From Streptomyces sp. CG4 (GTDB taxonomy: Bacteria; Actinomycetota; Actinomycetes; Streptomycetales; Streptomycetaceae): a stretch of 64,000 nt of DNA. The stretch's first letter is position 1. Each line of letters opens with the position of its first letter. Under the pieces are notes generated by a model. It saw nothing but the letters and a program-made list of their open reading frames with translations. It was not told the origin of the DNA and did no database searches. Of the stretch, positions 17,337 through 25,428 are shown in pieces. Where the stretch lies: the NCBI RefSeq assembly GCF_041080655.1, contig NZ_CP163525.1, positions 8,308,001 to 8,372,000 of the forward strand, in the 5' to 3' direction. A program made the translations under genes and the position numbers.

Positions 17337-18403
17337 ACCCTCCCAAGACCGACGCGCGTCGCCATCACGACCCGCTGGTCCGCGGTTTCGCAAGTGACAA
17401 CTACGCCGGAGCCCACCCCGAGGTGCTGGCCGCCCTGGCCCTGGCCAACGGCGGCCACCAGGTGGCCTACGGCGAGGACGAGTACACCGAGAACCTCCAG
17501 GGGATCATCCGCGGCCACTTCGGGGCCACCGCGGAGGCCTTCCCGGTCTTCAACGGCACCGGCGCCAACGTCGTCGCGCTCCAGGCGGTCACCGACCGCT
17601 GGGGCGCGGTGATCTGCGCCGAGAGCGCGCACATCAACGTCGACGAGGGCGGCGCGCCCGAGCGCATGGGCGGCCTGAAGCTGCTCACCGTGCCCACGCC
17701 CGACGGCAAGCTCACCCCCGAGCTGATCGACCGGCAGGCCTGGGGCTGGGAGGACGAGCACCGCGCGATGCCGCAGGTCGTCTCGATCACCCAGTCCACG
17801 GAGCTGGGCACGCTCTACACGCCCGAGGAGATCCGGGCGATCTGCGAGCACGCCCACGCCCACGGCATGAAGGTGCACCTGGACGGCTCCCGGATAGCCA
17901 ACGCGGCCGCCTCCCTGAACGTGCCCATGCGGACGTTCACCAACGCGGTCGGCGTCGACATCCTCTCGCTGGGCGGGACGAAGAACGGCGCCGTCTTCGG
18001 CGAGGCGGTCGTGGTCATCAACCAGGACGCGGTGCGGAAGATGAAGCACCTGCGCAAGATGTCGATGCAGCTGGCCTCCAAGATGCGCTTCGTGTCGGTG
18101 CAGTTGGAGGCGCTGCTGGCGAAGGACCTGTGGCTGCGCAACGCCCGGCACGCCAACGAGATGGCCCAGCGGCTCGCCGAGGGCGTGCGCGCGGTGCACG
18201 GTGTGGAGATCCTCTACCCGGTGCAGGCCAACGGCGTCTTCGCGAAGCTCCCGCACGACGTGAGCGAGCGCCTGCAGCAGCGCTTCCGCTTCTACTTCTG
18301 GGACGAGGCGGCCGGAGTGGTGCGCTGGATGTGCTCCTTCGACACCACGGAGGAGGACGTCGACACCTTCGTGGCCGCACTCAAGGAGGAGATGGCGCGC
18401 TAG
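17333..18403 (+). CDS. PLP-dependent threonine aldolase / beta-eliminating lyase family enzyme
   Basis: A 356-residue fold-type I PLP enzyme. The family start RGFASDNYAGAHPEV, the Asp-containing HLDGSRIANA segment and the PLP lysine in LSLGGTKNGAVFGE are clear. Threonine aldolases split L-threonine or beta-hydroxy amino acids to glycine and an aldehyde. GTG at 17333 overlaps the SDR stop by four bases; GTG at 17315 is an alternative. The fixed neighbourhood with an SDR and DUF6421 suggests a joint pathway acting on a beta-hydroxy or beta-keto compound, but that is inference. Confidence 0.88.
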   Translation: MNPPKTDARRHHDPLVRGFASDNYAGAHPEVLAALALANGGHQVAYGEDEYTENLQGIIRGHFGATAEAFPVFNGTGANVVALQAVTDRWGAVICAESAHINVDEGGAPERMGGLKLLTVPTPDGKLTPELIDRQAWGWEDEHRAMPQVVSITQSTELGTLYTPEEIRAICEHAHAHGMKVHLDGSRIANAAASLNVPMRTFTNAVGVDILSLGGTKNGAVFGEAVVVINQDAVRKMKHLRKMSMQLASKMRFVSVQLEALLAKDLWLRNARHANEMAQRLAEGVRAVHGVEILYPVQANGVFAKLPHDVSERLQQRFRFYFWDEAAGVVRWMCSFDTTEEDVDTFVAALKEEMAR

Positions 18404-18414
18404 CTCCAGGCTGT

Positions 18415-18472
18415 GCATAGGTATGCGGTCGCTCGAAAAGTCATTGACTGTCGAGTGATCGCATTCCTATGC
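18415..18472. terminator. 58-base near-perfect palindrome, terminator and/or operator
   Basis: Arms 18415-18436 and 18451-18472 match at 19 of 22 positions; as RNA two of the three differences become G-U pairs. The 14-base loop itself contains AGTCATTGACT (18439-18449), a dyad on the same centre. It starts 11 bases after the aldolase stop, so it can terminate that operon. It also spans TTGACT (18444-18449) and TATGCT (18468-18473), a promoter pair with 18-base spacing for the next gene. Confidence 0.7.
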
Positions 18473-18481
18473 TCTGCGGGC

Positions 18482-19099
18482 ATGGAGCTGATCCAGAACA
18501 CCGCCGACCTTTCCGCATACTTGGCCGCCGACGAGGTCATCGACCATCACCATCCCGTGGTCCGCGAGACGGCCGCGCGGCTGGCCGCAGGGGCCGCCGA
18601 CTCGTATGCCTATGCGCGGGCCGCCTTCGACTTCGTACGGGACACCATCCCGCACTCCCAGGACTCCGGCGACCTGCGCGTCACCTGGCGCGCCTCCGAC
18701 GTGCTGACCCTGGGCACCGGCATCTGCTACGCCAAGGCCCACGCGCTGGCCGCCCTGCTGCGTGCCGAGGACATCCCCACGGCCCTGTGCTACCAACGCC
18801 TGGCGCACGACGACGGCAACGGTCATGCCGTGCACGGTCTGGTCGCCGTCCGCTTCCACGGCGCCTGGCACCGCCAGGACCCGCGCGGCAACAAACCCGG
18901 CGTGGACGCCCGGTTCTCCCTGGACGGCGAGCGGCTCGCCTGGATCCCCGACCCCGCGGCCGGCGAGGTCGACTATCCGGTGTTGTACGCCGCACCCCAC
19001 CCGGTCGTCCTCGACGCCTTGAAGGCGGCTCCGGACCGGCCCTACCTGTGGAAGACGCTGCCCGACGCACTGGACCACGAGTGGTCGGCGGGGACGTAG
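18482..19099 (+). CDS. Transglutaminase-like domain protein
   Basis: A 205-residue protein with the cysteine-protease-like transglutaminase core. The catalytic Cys lies in GTGICYAKAHALAALLR (Cys82), the His in AVHGLVAV (His118) and the Asp in RQDPRGNK (about 134). The promoter described at 18444-18473 would start transcription at or one base before this ATG, so the mRNA is probably leaderless; no Shine-Dalgarno sequence is present. Its last 58 bases overlap the convergent oleD gene. Physiological substrate unknown. Confidence 0.85.
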   Translation: MELIQNTADLSAYLAADEVIDHHHPVVRETAARLAAGAADSYAYARAAFDFVRDTIPHSQDSGDLRVTWRASDVLTLGTGICYAKAHALAALLRAEDIPTALCYQRLAHDDGNGHAVHGLVAVRFHGAWHRQDPRGNKPGVDARFSLDGERLAWIPDPAAGEVDYPVLYAAPHPVVLDALKAAPDRPYLWKTLPDALDHEWSAGT

Positions 19100-20019
19100 C
19101 CGAGGTCGCGCCGCGCCGCGCTGATGTCGAACCAATGGGCACGGGTCAGTTCGGCCACGAGGAAGCGCGTCAGCAGGGGACGCCGGCGCCTGCGGGTCGC
19201 CTTCCCCGTGGCTTCGAGGAGCGCGGCGACGGCAAGCGCGGCGGAGGCGGGGACACCGCGCACCTCCACGGTGCCGCCGCCGTACGCGAGCAGGCCCCGG
19301 ACGGTGTCGGCGAGGGTGCAGGGCCGCCCCTGGGTGATGAAGTAACGGGCGCCTGCCAGCGGGGAGTTCGCGGTCAGCTTCTCCACCGCCAGCACATGTG
19401 CCTCGGCGGCGTCGGCGACATGGACGGTGTCCACGCGGTTGGTGCCCGTTCCGGGGAGCAGGAGTGTCCCGCGCCGGACCGCGGCGCGCAGCCCCGGCAG
19501 CAGATGCGGGTCGCCCTCGCCCCAGATCAGATGCGGGCGCAGGGACACGGTGGCCAGCCGGGGGCCGTTGGCGGCCAGCACCAGCTGCTCGGCACGGGCC
19601 TTGGACCAGGGATAAGGGGCGAGGAACCGCCGGGGGTACGGGGCGGACTCGTCGACGCCTTCCAGGTCAGCGCCGGCGAAGACCACGCTGGCGCTGGAGC
19701 AGTGGACCAGCCGGGGCACCCCCTGGCGCCGGCAGGCGTCGACAACGGCCGCCGTGCCCGCGATGTTGACGGAGGCGACGTCGTGCCGCGGACCCCACAC
19801 ATCGGCCAGCGCGGCCGTGTGGACGACCGCGTCACACCCGCGTACGGCGGCCCCGACCGCCGCGACATCGCGGATGTCGCCCCACACGGCCTCGGTCCCG
19901 TGCGGCGGCGGCGCCCGGTGGCCGCGTTGCAGGGAACGCACCTGGTGCCCCCGGGCCGCGAGGCGCCGGCAGATCTCGGCGCCCAGGAAACCGCTGCCGC
20001 CCGTGACCAGGATCTTCAT
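19042..20019 (-). CDS. oleD: OleD-like NAD(P)-dependent 2-alkyl-3-oxoalkanoate reductase
   Basis: A 325-residue extended short-chain dehydrogenase of the 3-beta-hydroxysteroid dehydrogenase type. TGGSGFLG (6-13) binds the cofactor; Tyr136 and Lys140 (YPWSK) are catalytic. In known ole pathways OleD reduces the 2-alkyl-3-ketoacid made by OleA to a 2-alkyl-3-hydroxyacid. The start overlaps the oleC stop by four bases and GGAGG lies six bases upstream. Its 3' end overlaps the convergent transglutaminase gene by 58 bases. The assignment depends on both sequence type and its place after oleB and oleC. Confidence 0.85.
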   Translation of the reverse strand: MKILVTGGSGFLGAEICRRLAARGHQVRSLQRGHRAPPPHGTEAVWGDIRDVAAVGAAVRGCDAVVHTAALADVWGPRHDVASVNIAGTAAVVDACRRQGVPRLVHCSSASVVFAGADLEGVDESAPYPRRFLAPYPWSKARAEQLVLAANGPRLATVSLRPHLIWGEGDPHLLPGLRAAVRRGTLLLPGTGTNRVDTVHVADAAEAHVLAVEKLTANSPLAGARYFITQGRPCTLADTVRGLLAYGGGTVEVRGVPASAALAVAALLEATGKATRRRRRPLLTRFLVAELTRAHWFDISAARRDLGYVPADHSWSSASGSVFHR

Positions 20020-21713
20020 CCACGGACCTCCGTACCCACGCCGTGCTCCGGCGCCCTCGCGGCAGCGGCGTCCGCCGCCAGCCGACGCCGCGCCCACCGG
20101 CCGAGCACGCCTCGGTCGATCTTCGAGTTGTGCCGGATGTCGACCGGGAACCCCGGGTGGAAGAGGATCGCCCGGACCTGAGAGCCGCGTTCCAGCGAGG
20201 CAAGGGCGCGACGCAGGTCCGCGACGATCCGGCCGCGCTCGGCGCCGCGCCGCGGGCCGTCGGTCTCCACGCACAGCGCGGGCCGGGCCTGCTGCTCGCC
20301 GCCGGCGTCGACCAGCGCGGTGCGCCGGACTCCGTCGACCGCGTTGCACGCCGGCTCGACGCACTCGGTGTACAGGGGACCGTCGGGGCCGGGTACGGTG
20401 TGGGCCTTGCGCCCGCAGTACCACAGGCTGCCTTCGTCGTCCGTGCGGCCCAGGTCGCCCGTGCGGTGCCAGACGTACTCCCCGTCGGGGATCTTCGCCT
20501 GGGCGTCGGCGTGCGGGCGGCCGTAGTAGCCGCGGCTGACCAGGGGGCCGCGCACGGTGATCTCGCCGACGGCGTGCGCGGGCAGCGGCTCGACCGCGGA
20601 CCAGTGGGCGATCGGTCCGGCGCCGGCCGGGATGACGCGCACCGACATGGCCGGCACCACCCGGCCCACGCACCGGCCACCGCCCCGTTCGGACACGGCG
20701 CGCGCGGCCCGCAGGTCCCGGCCGTCGATCGCACTCACCGGAAGACTCTCGGTGGCGCCGTACACGCTCCGGATCACGGCCTGGTCCGGCAGGGCGGAGG
20801 TGAGGCGGTCCAGCAGGCCGTACTCCAGCGGGGCCCCGAAGGTGGCGACCGACCGTACGGTGGCGAGGGCCGGTTCCCCGCGGCCGTCACCGGCGAGCAC
20901 GTCCATGAGCGCCGGGGAGCCCAGCACACAGGCCGCACGGGTCTGCGCGGCCGCGCGCAGCAGGTCGTCCCGGCGGGCCCGGCCCGGCCTGCGGAAGTCC
21001 ATCCGGGGGAGGACGACGGTGACGCCGAGCGCCGGGCCGCCCAGGGCGAAGGGCAGGAAGCCGACGACCGCGACGGTTCCCGGCTGTGCTCCCAGCACGC
21101 CTCCCGTGGCGCCGCACTGGCGCACCAGCTGTTCGTTGGTGTAGACGGCGCCTTTCGGCGTGCCCGTGGAGCCGGAGGTGTAGGCGATCAGCGCCGTGCC
21201 GTCGCCGGTGGCGTCGAGCGCGGCGCGTGGTGCCGTGCGGGCGAGCGCGGCGACCGTCGGCCAGGGCCCGGGTCCCGACCCGGTGGAGACCGCCGTGTGC
21301 ACACTCGGTCGTGCCCAGCCGCACAGCACCCGTGCCACGTGGGCGAGCGGTTCCGCCACGAACGCCTGCGGGGCGGCCTCCCGCAGACACCGGTGCAGGG
21401 CCGCACGGGGCAGGCCGGGGTCGATCAGTACGGCGCAGGCGCCGAGCGCGGACAGCGCGTACACCGTGGTGAACAGGTCCAGCGGACGGCGGGTCAGCAC
21501 CACAGCACGCGTGCCCGGGCCGATGCCCGCGGCCGCCAGCGCGTCCGCGGTGCGCAGGCAGCGGGCGTACAGCCCTGCATAGGTGATCCGTTGCCGGCGC
21601 CGGCCGCAGAACAGGTCGAGGGCGACGGCGGCGGGCTGCGACTCCTGCCAGTACGCCAGCTGCCCGAGCAGCCCGGCCTGCGCACCGGTAGCGGCGGTTG
21701 CGGAGACGGACAC
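20016..21713 (-). CDS. oleC: OleC-like beta-lactone synthetase (AMP-dependent synthetase family)
   Basis: A 565-residue ANL-superfamily enzyme. The phosphate loop YTSGSTGTPKG is at 178-188, the adenine-binding region is SVYGATESLP, and the hinge is HRTGDLGRTDDEGSLWYCGR. The C-terminal FPVDIRHNSKIDR motif is typical of OleC and differs from ordinary acyl-CoA ligases. Known OleC enzymes use ATP to close 2-alkyl-3-hydroxyacids to beta-lactones, without CoA. The GTG at 21713 has GGAG seven bases upstream inside oleB. It lies between oleB (3-base gap) and oleD (4-base overlap). Confidence 0.87.
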   Translation of the reverse strand: MSVSATAATGAQAGLLGQLAYWQESQPAAVALDLFCGRRRQRITYAGLYARCLRTADALAAAGIGPGTRAVVLTRRPLDLFTTVYALSALGACAVLIDPGLPRAALHRCLREAAPQAFVAEPLAHVARVLCGWARPSVHTAVSTGSGPGPWPTVAALARTAPRAALDATGDGTALIAYTSGSTGTPKGAVYTNEQLVRQCGATGGVLGAQPGTVAVVGFLPFALGGPALGVTVVLPRMDFRRPGRARRDDLLRAAAQTRAACVLGSPALMDVLAGDGRGEPALATVRSVATFGAPLEYGLLDRLTSALPDQAVIRSVYGATESLPVSAIDGRDLRAARAVSERGGGRCVGRVVPAMSVRVIPAGAGPIAHWSAVEPLPAHAVGEITVRGPLVSRGYYGRPHADAQAKIPDGEYVWHRTGDLGRTDDEGSLWYCGRKAHTVPGPDGPLYTECVEPACNAVDGVRRTALVDAGGEQQARPALCVETDGPRRGAERGRIVADLRRALASLERGSQVRAILFHPGFPVDIRHNSKIDRGVLGRWARRRLAADAAAARAPEHGVGTEVRG

Positions 21714-21716
21714 GGC

Positions 21717-22643
21717 TCAGCTCCGCCCTTCCGCGTGGCGGCCGAGGAAGTCCCGTACGCACGCGATGACTTCGTCGCGGGCGTCCTCCTGGACGAAGTG
21801 CCCGGCGCGGGGGAACAGCCGCACCTCGGCGGCGGGGAAGCGCCGCATCCACTCGGCGAGGAAGCGGTGGCCGAAGACCGGGTCCCGGCCGCCCCAGCAC
21901 ACCAGCATGGGCAGCGACGTCATCTCCGGTTCCTCGACGGGGCCCACATCGATCAGCGGCCACGCCGGGTCGGAGGGGGCCAGCGGGATGTCCTGGACGA
22001 ACCGCACCACCGCCAGCCGCCGCTGCCTGCCGCGATAGGGGGCTGTATAGGCACGGCGCACGGGCGCGGGCAGCGGCGAGGTCACCCCGAGGCGGGAGGC
22101 GGCCAGGACGAAGGCGTTGGTGCGGTGCACGAACCAGGCCGGCGGGCGGCCCCCGCCGCGGATCAGCCGGAGGTACCACGGCAGGCGGGCACCGGGCGGC
22201 AACGGGAAGGCCGCGGAGTTGAGCATGACGATGCGGGACAGCCACTCGGGCCGACGGCGCGCCCAGGCCATGCCGATGACCCCGCCCCAGTCGTGCCCGA
22301 TCAGCGTCCAGCCCCGGTCCGGCAGCCCGCGTTCGGTCACCAGATGCTCCACCAGCCGCTCCAGATCCGCCAGGCGGCGGGAGGCGGTGTAGGGGTAGGC
22401 GGACTCGCCGGGGCGGTCGGACAGACCCATACCGACGTGGTCCGGGACGACGCACCGGTGGCCGGGGCGGAACTCCCGCACCAGGGCCCGCCACATGTAG
22501 CTCCAGGTGGGGTTGCCGTGCAGCATCAGCAGCGGCGCACCCGCCCCCTCGTCGAGGTAGTGCTGCCGCACACCCTCGTGTTCGAACCAGTGGGGGCTGA
22601 AGTCGTAATCGGCAAGGGGGAATTCGGCCTCGGTCAGCGACAC
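21717..22643 (-). CDS. oleB: OleB-like alpha/beta hydrolase (beta-lactone decarboxylase, haloalkane dehalogenase fold)
   Basis: A 308-residue alpha/beta hydrolase with the haloalkane-dehalogenase-type triad: oxyanion HGNPTWSYMWR (42-52), nucleophile Asp118 in GHDWGG, and C-terminal His in RAGHFVQED. OleB uses this aspartate to decarboxylate beta-lactones to cis-olefins. GTG at 22643 is chosen because homology starts there; GTG at 22694 would add 17 residues. Neither has a strong ribosome site. It is the first gene of the oleBCD operon and is divergent from oleA. A plain dehalogenase is the alternative, made unlikely by context. Confidence 0.82.
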   Translation of the reverse strand: MSLTEAEFPLADYDFSPHWFEHEGVRQHYLDEGAGAPLLMLHGNPTWSYMWRALVREFRPGHRCVVPDHVGMGLSDRPGESAYPYTASRRLADLERLVEHLVTERGLPDRGWTLIGHDWGGVIGMAWARRRPEWLSRIVMLNSAAFPLPPGARLPWYLRLIRGGGRPPAWFVHRTNAFVLAASRLGVTSPLPAPVRRAYTAPYRGRQRRLAVVRFVQDIPLAPSDPAWPLIDVGPVEEPEMTSLPMLVCWGGRDPVFGHRFLAEWMRRFPAAEVRLFPRAGHFVQEDARDEVIACVRDFLGRHAEGRS

Positions 22644-22817
22644 CGGAGCATTGTCGGCCCCCGGACACCCTCTGCGTGTCGCGCGTAACTCCACCGTATG
22701 AAGCCCCCGACCATGATCACTCCAATGGGCGCATGCGGGCCTTCATCCGTTTGCGGTGCACCGCTCCTGCTCATTTCACTGGCCCGAGCCGCCGACGGGC
22801 GGCACTCGACGACGACT

Positions 22818-22848
22818 GCGGTATGCCGCACCGAATGCGGTACGCCGC
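22818..22848. promoter_or_regulatory. Twin GCGGTAyGCCGC sites between oleB and oleA
   Basis: GCGGTATGCCGC (22818-22829) and GCGGTACGCCGC (22837-22848) are near-identical 12-mers with GCGG/CCGC arms, set 19 bases apart, about two helical turns. They lie in the divergent promoter region just before oleA. No regulator gene is in the cluster, so any binding protein would be encoded elsewhere. Confidence 0.4.
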
Positions 22849-22866
22849 GGAGACGACACGACTTCG

Positions 22867-23877
22867 ATGACCAACCCCCGCTACAGCACGATCCGTCGGG
22901 TCGCCGTCCATGTGCCCGCCGGCCGGCAGACCGGCCCGGAGATCGAGGACGAGGTCCGCTCCCGGAACCCCGGCGTGCGGCTCATGCCCGGCCTGCTGAG
23001 GCAGATGTACGGCTTCGAGGAGCGCCGCGTCGCCCCGCCCGGCACCTGGCCCTCCGACCTGGCCGCCGCGGCCGGCCGCCGCGCCCTGGAGCAGGCCGGC
23101 CTGGCCCCCGACGCCGTCGACCTGCTGATCTTCGCCTCCGCGAGCGAGGACGTCGAGGAACCGGCCACCGCCCACGCGGTGGCGCACAAACTCGGCGTCA
23201 CCGCACCGGTCTTCGACGTGCAGAACGCCTGCAACGGCGTCCTGAACGCCCTGGAGATCGCCGATGCCCTGATCCGGGCGGGCCGCTACGCATGCGTCCT
23301 CGTGACCACGGGGGAGGGCAGCAGCCGGCTGTCCGCGCTCCCGGTCCGCGACCGCCGGGAACTGGCCCTGTTGCTGCCCGCGTTGACGCTGGGCGACCTC
23401 GGGGCCGCGCTGCTCGTGGAGGCGAGCGACCGGCCCGGGATCCTCGCCGCCGCGTTCTGCGCCAATTCGTCCGGCTGGCAGGCCGCGACCGTCGCCAACC
23501 CGTACTTCGCGCAAGCAGTCGACGGGCCTGTGGTCCGCTTCGACTCCGCGGCGCTCGCCGCCTCCTTCCCGGGACTGGAGGCCCGCGTGTTCGACGTGCT
23601 CCGCGCGGTCGGTCGCAAGCCGGGAGACCTGGACCTCGTGTGCGTGCACCAGCCGTCCGTCGCCCTCACCCGCACCATCCTCGGCACCCTCGGCGTACCC
23701 GAGGACAAGGCCGTACCCGTCTTCACGGCCTACGGCAACGTCGCCACCGCCGGCCTTCCCCTGCAGCTCGTGGAAGCCGCGCGGCAGGGCAGGTTGCACC
23801 CGGGCGATCTGGTCGCCCTGTTCGGGCTGGCCGGCGGTGCCTCCGGCGGGCTGGTGCTCCTGGAGTGGCGGCCCTGA
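22867..23877 (+). CDS. oleA: OleA-like acyl condensing enzyme (thiolase superfamily, KAS III type)
   Basis: A 336-residue thiolase-fold enzyme with catalytic Cys122 (QNACNG), His261 (CVHQPS) and Asn291 (AYGNVATAG). The segment E98-P-A-T-A sits 24 residues before the cysteine, the same spacing as Glu117 and Cys143 in Xanthomonas campestris OleA; ordinary FabH has no Glu there. OleA joins two fatty acyl chains head to head to a 2-alkyl-3-ketoacid. The ATG at 22867 has only a distant GGAG. It is followed by ACP and ketosynthase genes, which is not the classic ole arrangement. Confidence 0.83.
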   Translation: MTNPRYSTIRRVAVHVPAGRQTGPEIEDEVRSRNPGVRLMPGLLRQMYGFEERRVAPPGTWPSDLAAAAGRRALEQAGLAPDAVDLLIFASASEDVEEPATAHAVAHKLGVTAPVFDVQNACNGVLNALEIADALIRAGRYACVLVTTGEGSSRLSALPVRDRRELALLLPALTLGDLGAALLVEASDRPGILAAAFCANSSGWQAATVANPYFAQAVDGPVVRFDSAALAASFPGLEARVFDVLRAVGRKPGDLDLVCVHQPSVALTRTILGTLGVPEDKAVPVFTAYGNVATAGLPLQLVEAARQGRLHPGDLVALFGLAGGASGGLVLLEWRP

Positions 23878-23956
23878 CACACGTCCGCAGTCCCCGCCCG
23901 CGGTTCCGACGACCGCACCCCCATCGCACCCCCATCGCACCCCTGAGGAACAGGCC

Positions 23957-24211
23957 ATGACCGACACCTACGCCACCATCCGCTCCGTACTGACCGGCAG
24001 CTTCCTCGTTCCGGAAACCGAACTCGGCCCCGGGGTCACTCTGGAGCAGCTCGAACTGGACTCCCTGGCGCTGGCCGAGTTCGCGCTGATCCTGGACGAG
24101 AGACTCGGAGTGAGGATCGACAGCGAGCGCGCCACCCGGACCGCCACACTCGCCGAAGTCACCGAGTACGTCGAGACACTGCGCACCTCGGACCCGGTGA
24201 CGGCCCCGTGA
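23957..24211 (+). CDS. Acyl carrier protein
   Basis: An 84-residue carrier protein with the 4'-phosphopantetheine attachment serine in LELDSLALAEF (Ser36) and an otherwise acidic four-helix profile. GAGGA precedes the ATG. It sits between the OleA-like gene and a KAS II-type ketosynthase, overlapping the latter by four bases (GTGA). A dedicated carrier in an ole locus suggests that one acyl chain is built or delivered on ACP instead of CoA; that is inference. Confidence 0.92.
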   Translation: MTDTYATIRSVLTGSFLVPETELGPGVTLEQLELDSLALAEFALILDERLGVRIDSERATRTATLAEVTEYVETLRTSDPVTAP

Positions 24212-25428
24212 CCGCCTCGATCGCCGTCACCGGCCTGGGACTCGTCACTCCCGCCGGGATCGGCGTCGACGACACCTGGACCGGCGTGTGCGCGGGACAG
24301 GCCACCGCGGCCCCGGACCCCGCCCTCGCCGGACTGCCCGTCGACTTCTCCTGCCGGATCCCGCTCACGGAGCGGGAGCTGGACCGGCGGACCGGCCGCA
24401 AGGCCTGGCGCATGGGCCGCTTCGCCAAGCTCGCCGTCCTGGCGGCCCGGGAGGCCGTCCGCGACGCCGGGCTCGACCCCGCCACCTGGGACGGGACCAG
24501 GGTCGCCACGGTCATCGGCTGCGGCATGGGCGGGTTGGAGAAGTTCGAGGAACAGTACGCACGCCTCGAACACCGGGGAGCCGACCTGACGTCACCCCTC
24601 GCCATTCCGATGATCATCCCGAACCTCGGTACGGGCGAGGTCTCCATCGACCTCCAGGCCCGCGGCCCCGGCCTCAGCCCCGCCACCGCCTGCGCCTCCG
24701 GCGCCAGTGCCCTCGCCACGGCCCGGGATCTGCTGGCCGCCGATCTGTGCGACATCGCGGTCACCGGAGGCGTGGAGGCCGCGGTCAGCCGGGTGTCCAC
24801 CATCGGCTTCTGGCGCATGGGCGCCCTCTCCGAGCGGGCCGACCGGGCCGCGGCCTCCCGCCCGTTCGCCGCCGACCGGGACGGCTTCGTCATGGCGGAG
24901 GGCGCCGGGATCCTCGTCCTGGAACGCACCGCCGACGCCACCGCCCGCGGTGTACGCCCCCGTGCCCTGCTCGCCGGCTGCGGCAGCACGTCCGACGGCC
25001 ACCACCCGACGGCACTGCCCGAGGACGCCCACGGTGCCGAGGCCGCCCTGCGTACGGCCCTCGCCGAGGCGGACCTGGCCCCCTACGACGTGGAGCACGT
25101 CAACGCGCACGGCACCTCGACACCGCTCAACGACGCCGCCGAGGCCGCGCTGATCGCCCGCGTCCTGCCGCACCGCCCGAGCGTCACCGCCGCCAAGGGC
25201 GTGCTGGGGCACACCCTCGGCGCGTCCGGCGCGATCGAAGCGGCGCTCACGGTCCTCACCCTCCAGCACCGCCGCATCCCGCCGATCGCGAACCTCCAGG
25301 CGCCCGCACCCGAGTTCGACATCGACTGTGTCACCAAACAACCCCGCCGCCAGGACCTGCGCATCGCGGTCAGCCACTCCTTCGGCTTCGGCGGCCACAA
25401 CGTCGTCCTCGTCCTCACCGTGCCCTGA
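24208..25428 (+). CDS. Beta-ketoacyl-ACP synthase, KAS II/FabF type
   Basis: A 406-residue elongating ketosynthase. The C-H-H triad is complete: Cys162 in TACASGAS, His301 in NAHGTSTPLND, His335 in KGVLGHTLGASG with Lys330. The N-terminal VTGLGLVTPAG and C-terminal SFGFGGHN motifs are canonical. It carries out decarboxylative condensation of malonyl-ACP with acyl-ACP. The GTG at 24208 overlaps the ACP stop by four bases, so both are made together. No chain-length factor, malonyltransferase, ketoreductase or dehydratase is adjacent, so it would need help from the primary fatty acid system. Confidence 0.9.
   Translation: MTASIAVTGLGLVTPAGIGVDDTWTGVCAGQATAAPDPALAGLPVDFSCRIPLTERELDRRTGRKAWRMGRFAKLAVLAAREAVRDAGLDPATWDGTRVATVIGCGMGGLEKFEEQYARLEHRGADLTSPLAIPMIIPNLGTGEVSIDLQARGPGLSPATACASGASALATARDLLAADLCDIAVTGGVEAAVSRVSTIGFWRMGALSERADRAAASRPFAADRDGFVMAEGAGILVLERTADATARGVRPRALLAGCGSTSDGHHPTALPEDAHGAEAALRTALAEADLAPYDVEHVNAHGTSTPLNDAAEAALIARVLPHRPSVTAAKGVLGHTLGASGAIEAALTVLTLQHRRIPPIANLQAPAPEFDIDCVTKQPRRQDLRIAVSHSFGFGGHNVVLVLTVP

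Noticed and set aside
22698..22866. Short plus-strand frame starting at 22698 in the oleB-oleA gap
   Set aside because: It runs out of frame into oleA as an Arg-rich shadow and has no ribosome site.
23957..25428. A type II polyketide (aromatic) gene cluster
   Set aside because: ACP and a ketosynthase are present, but there is no chain-length factor, ketoreductase, aromatase or cyclase; the ole genes explain the context better.
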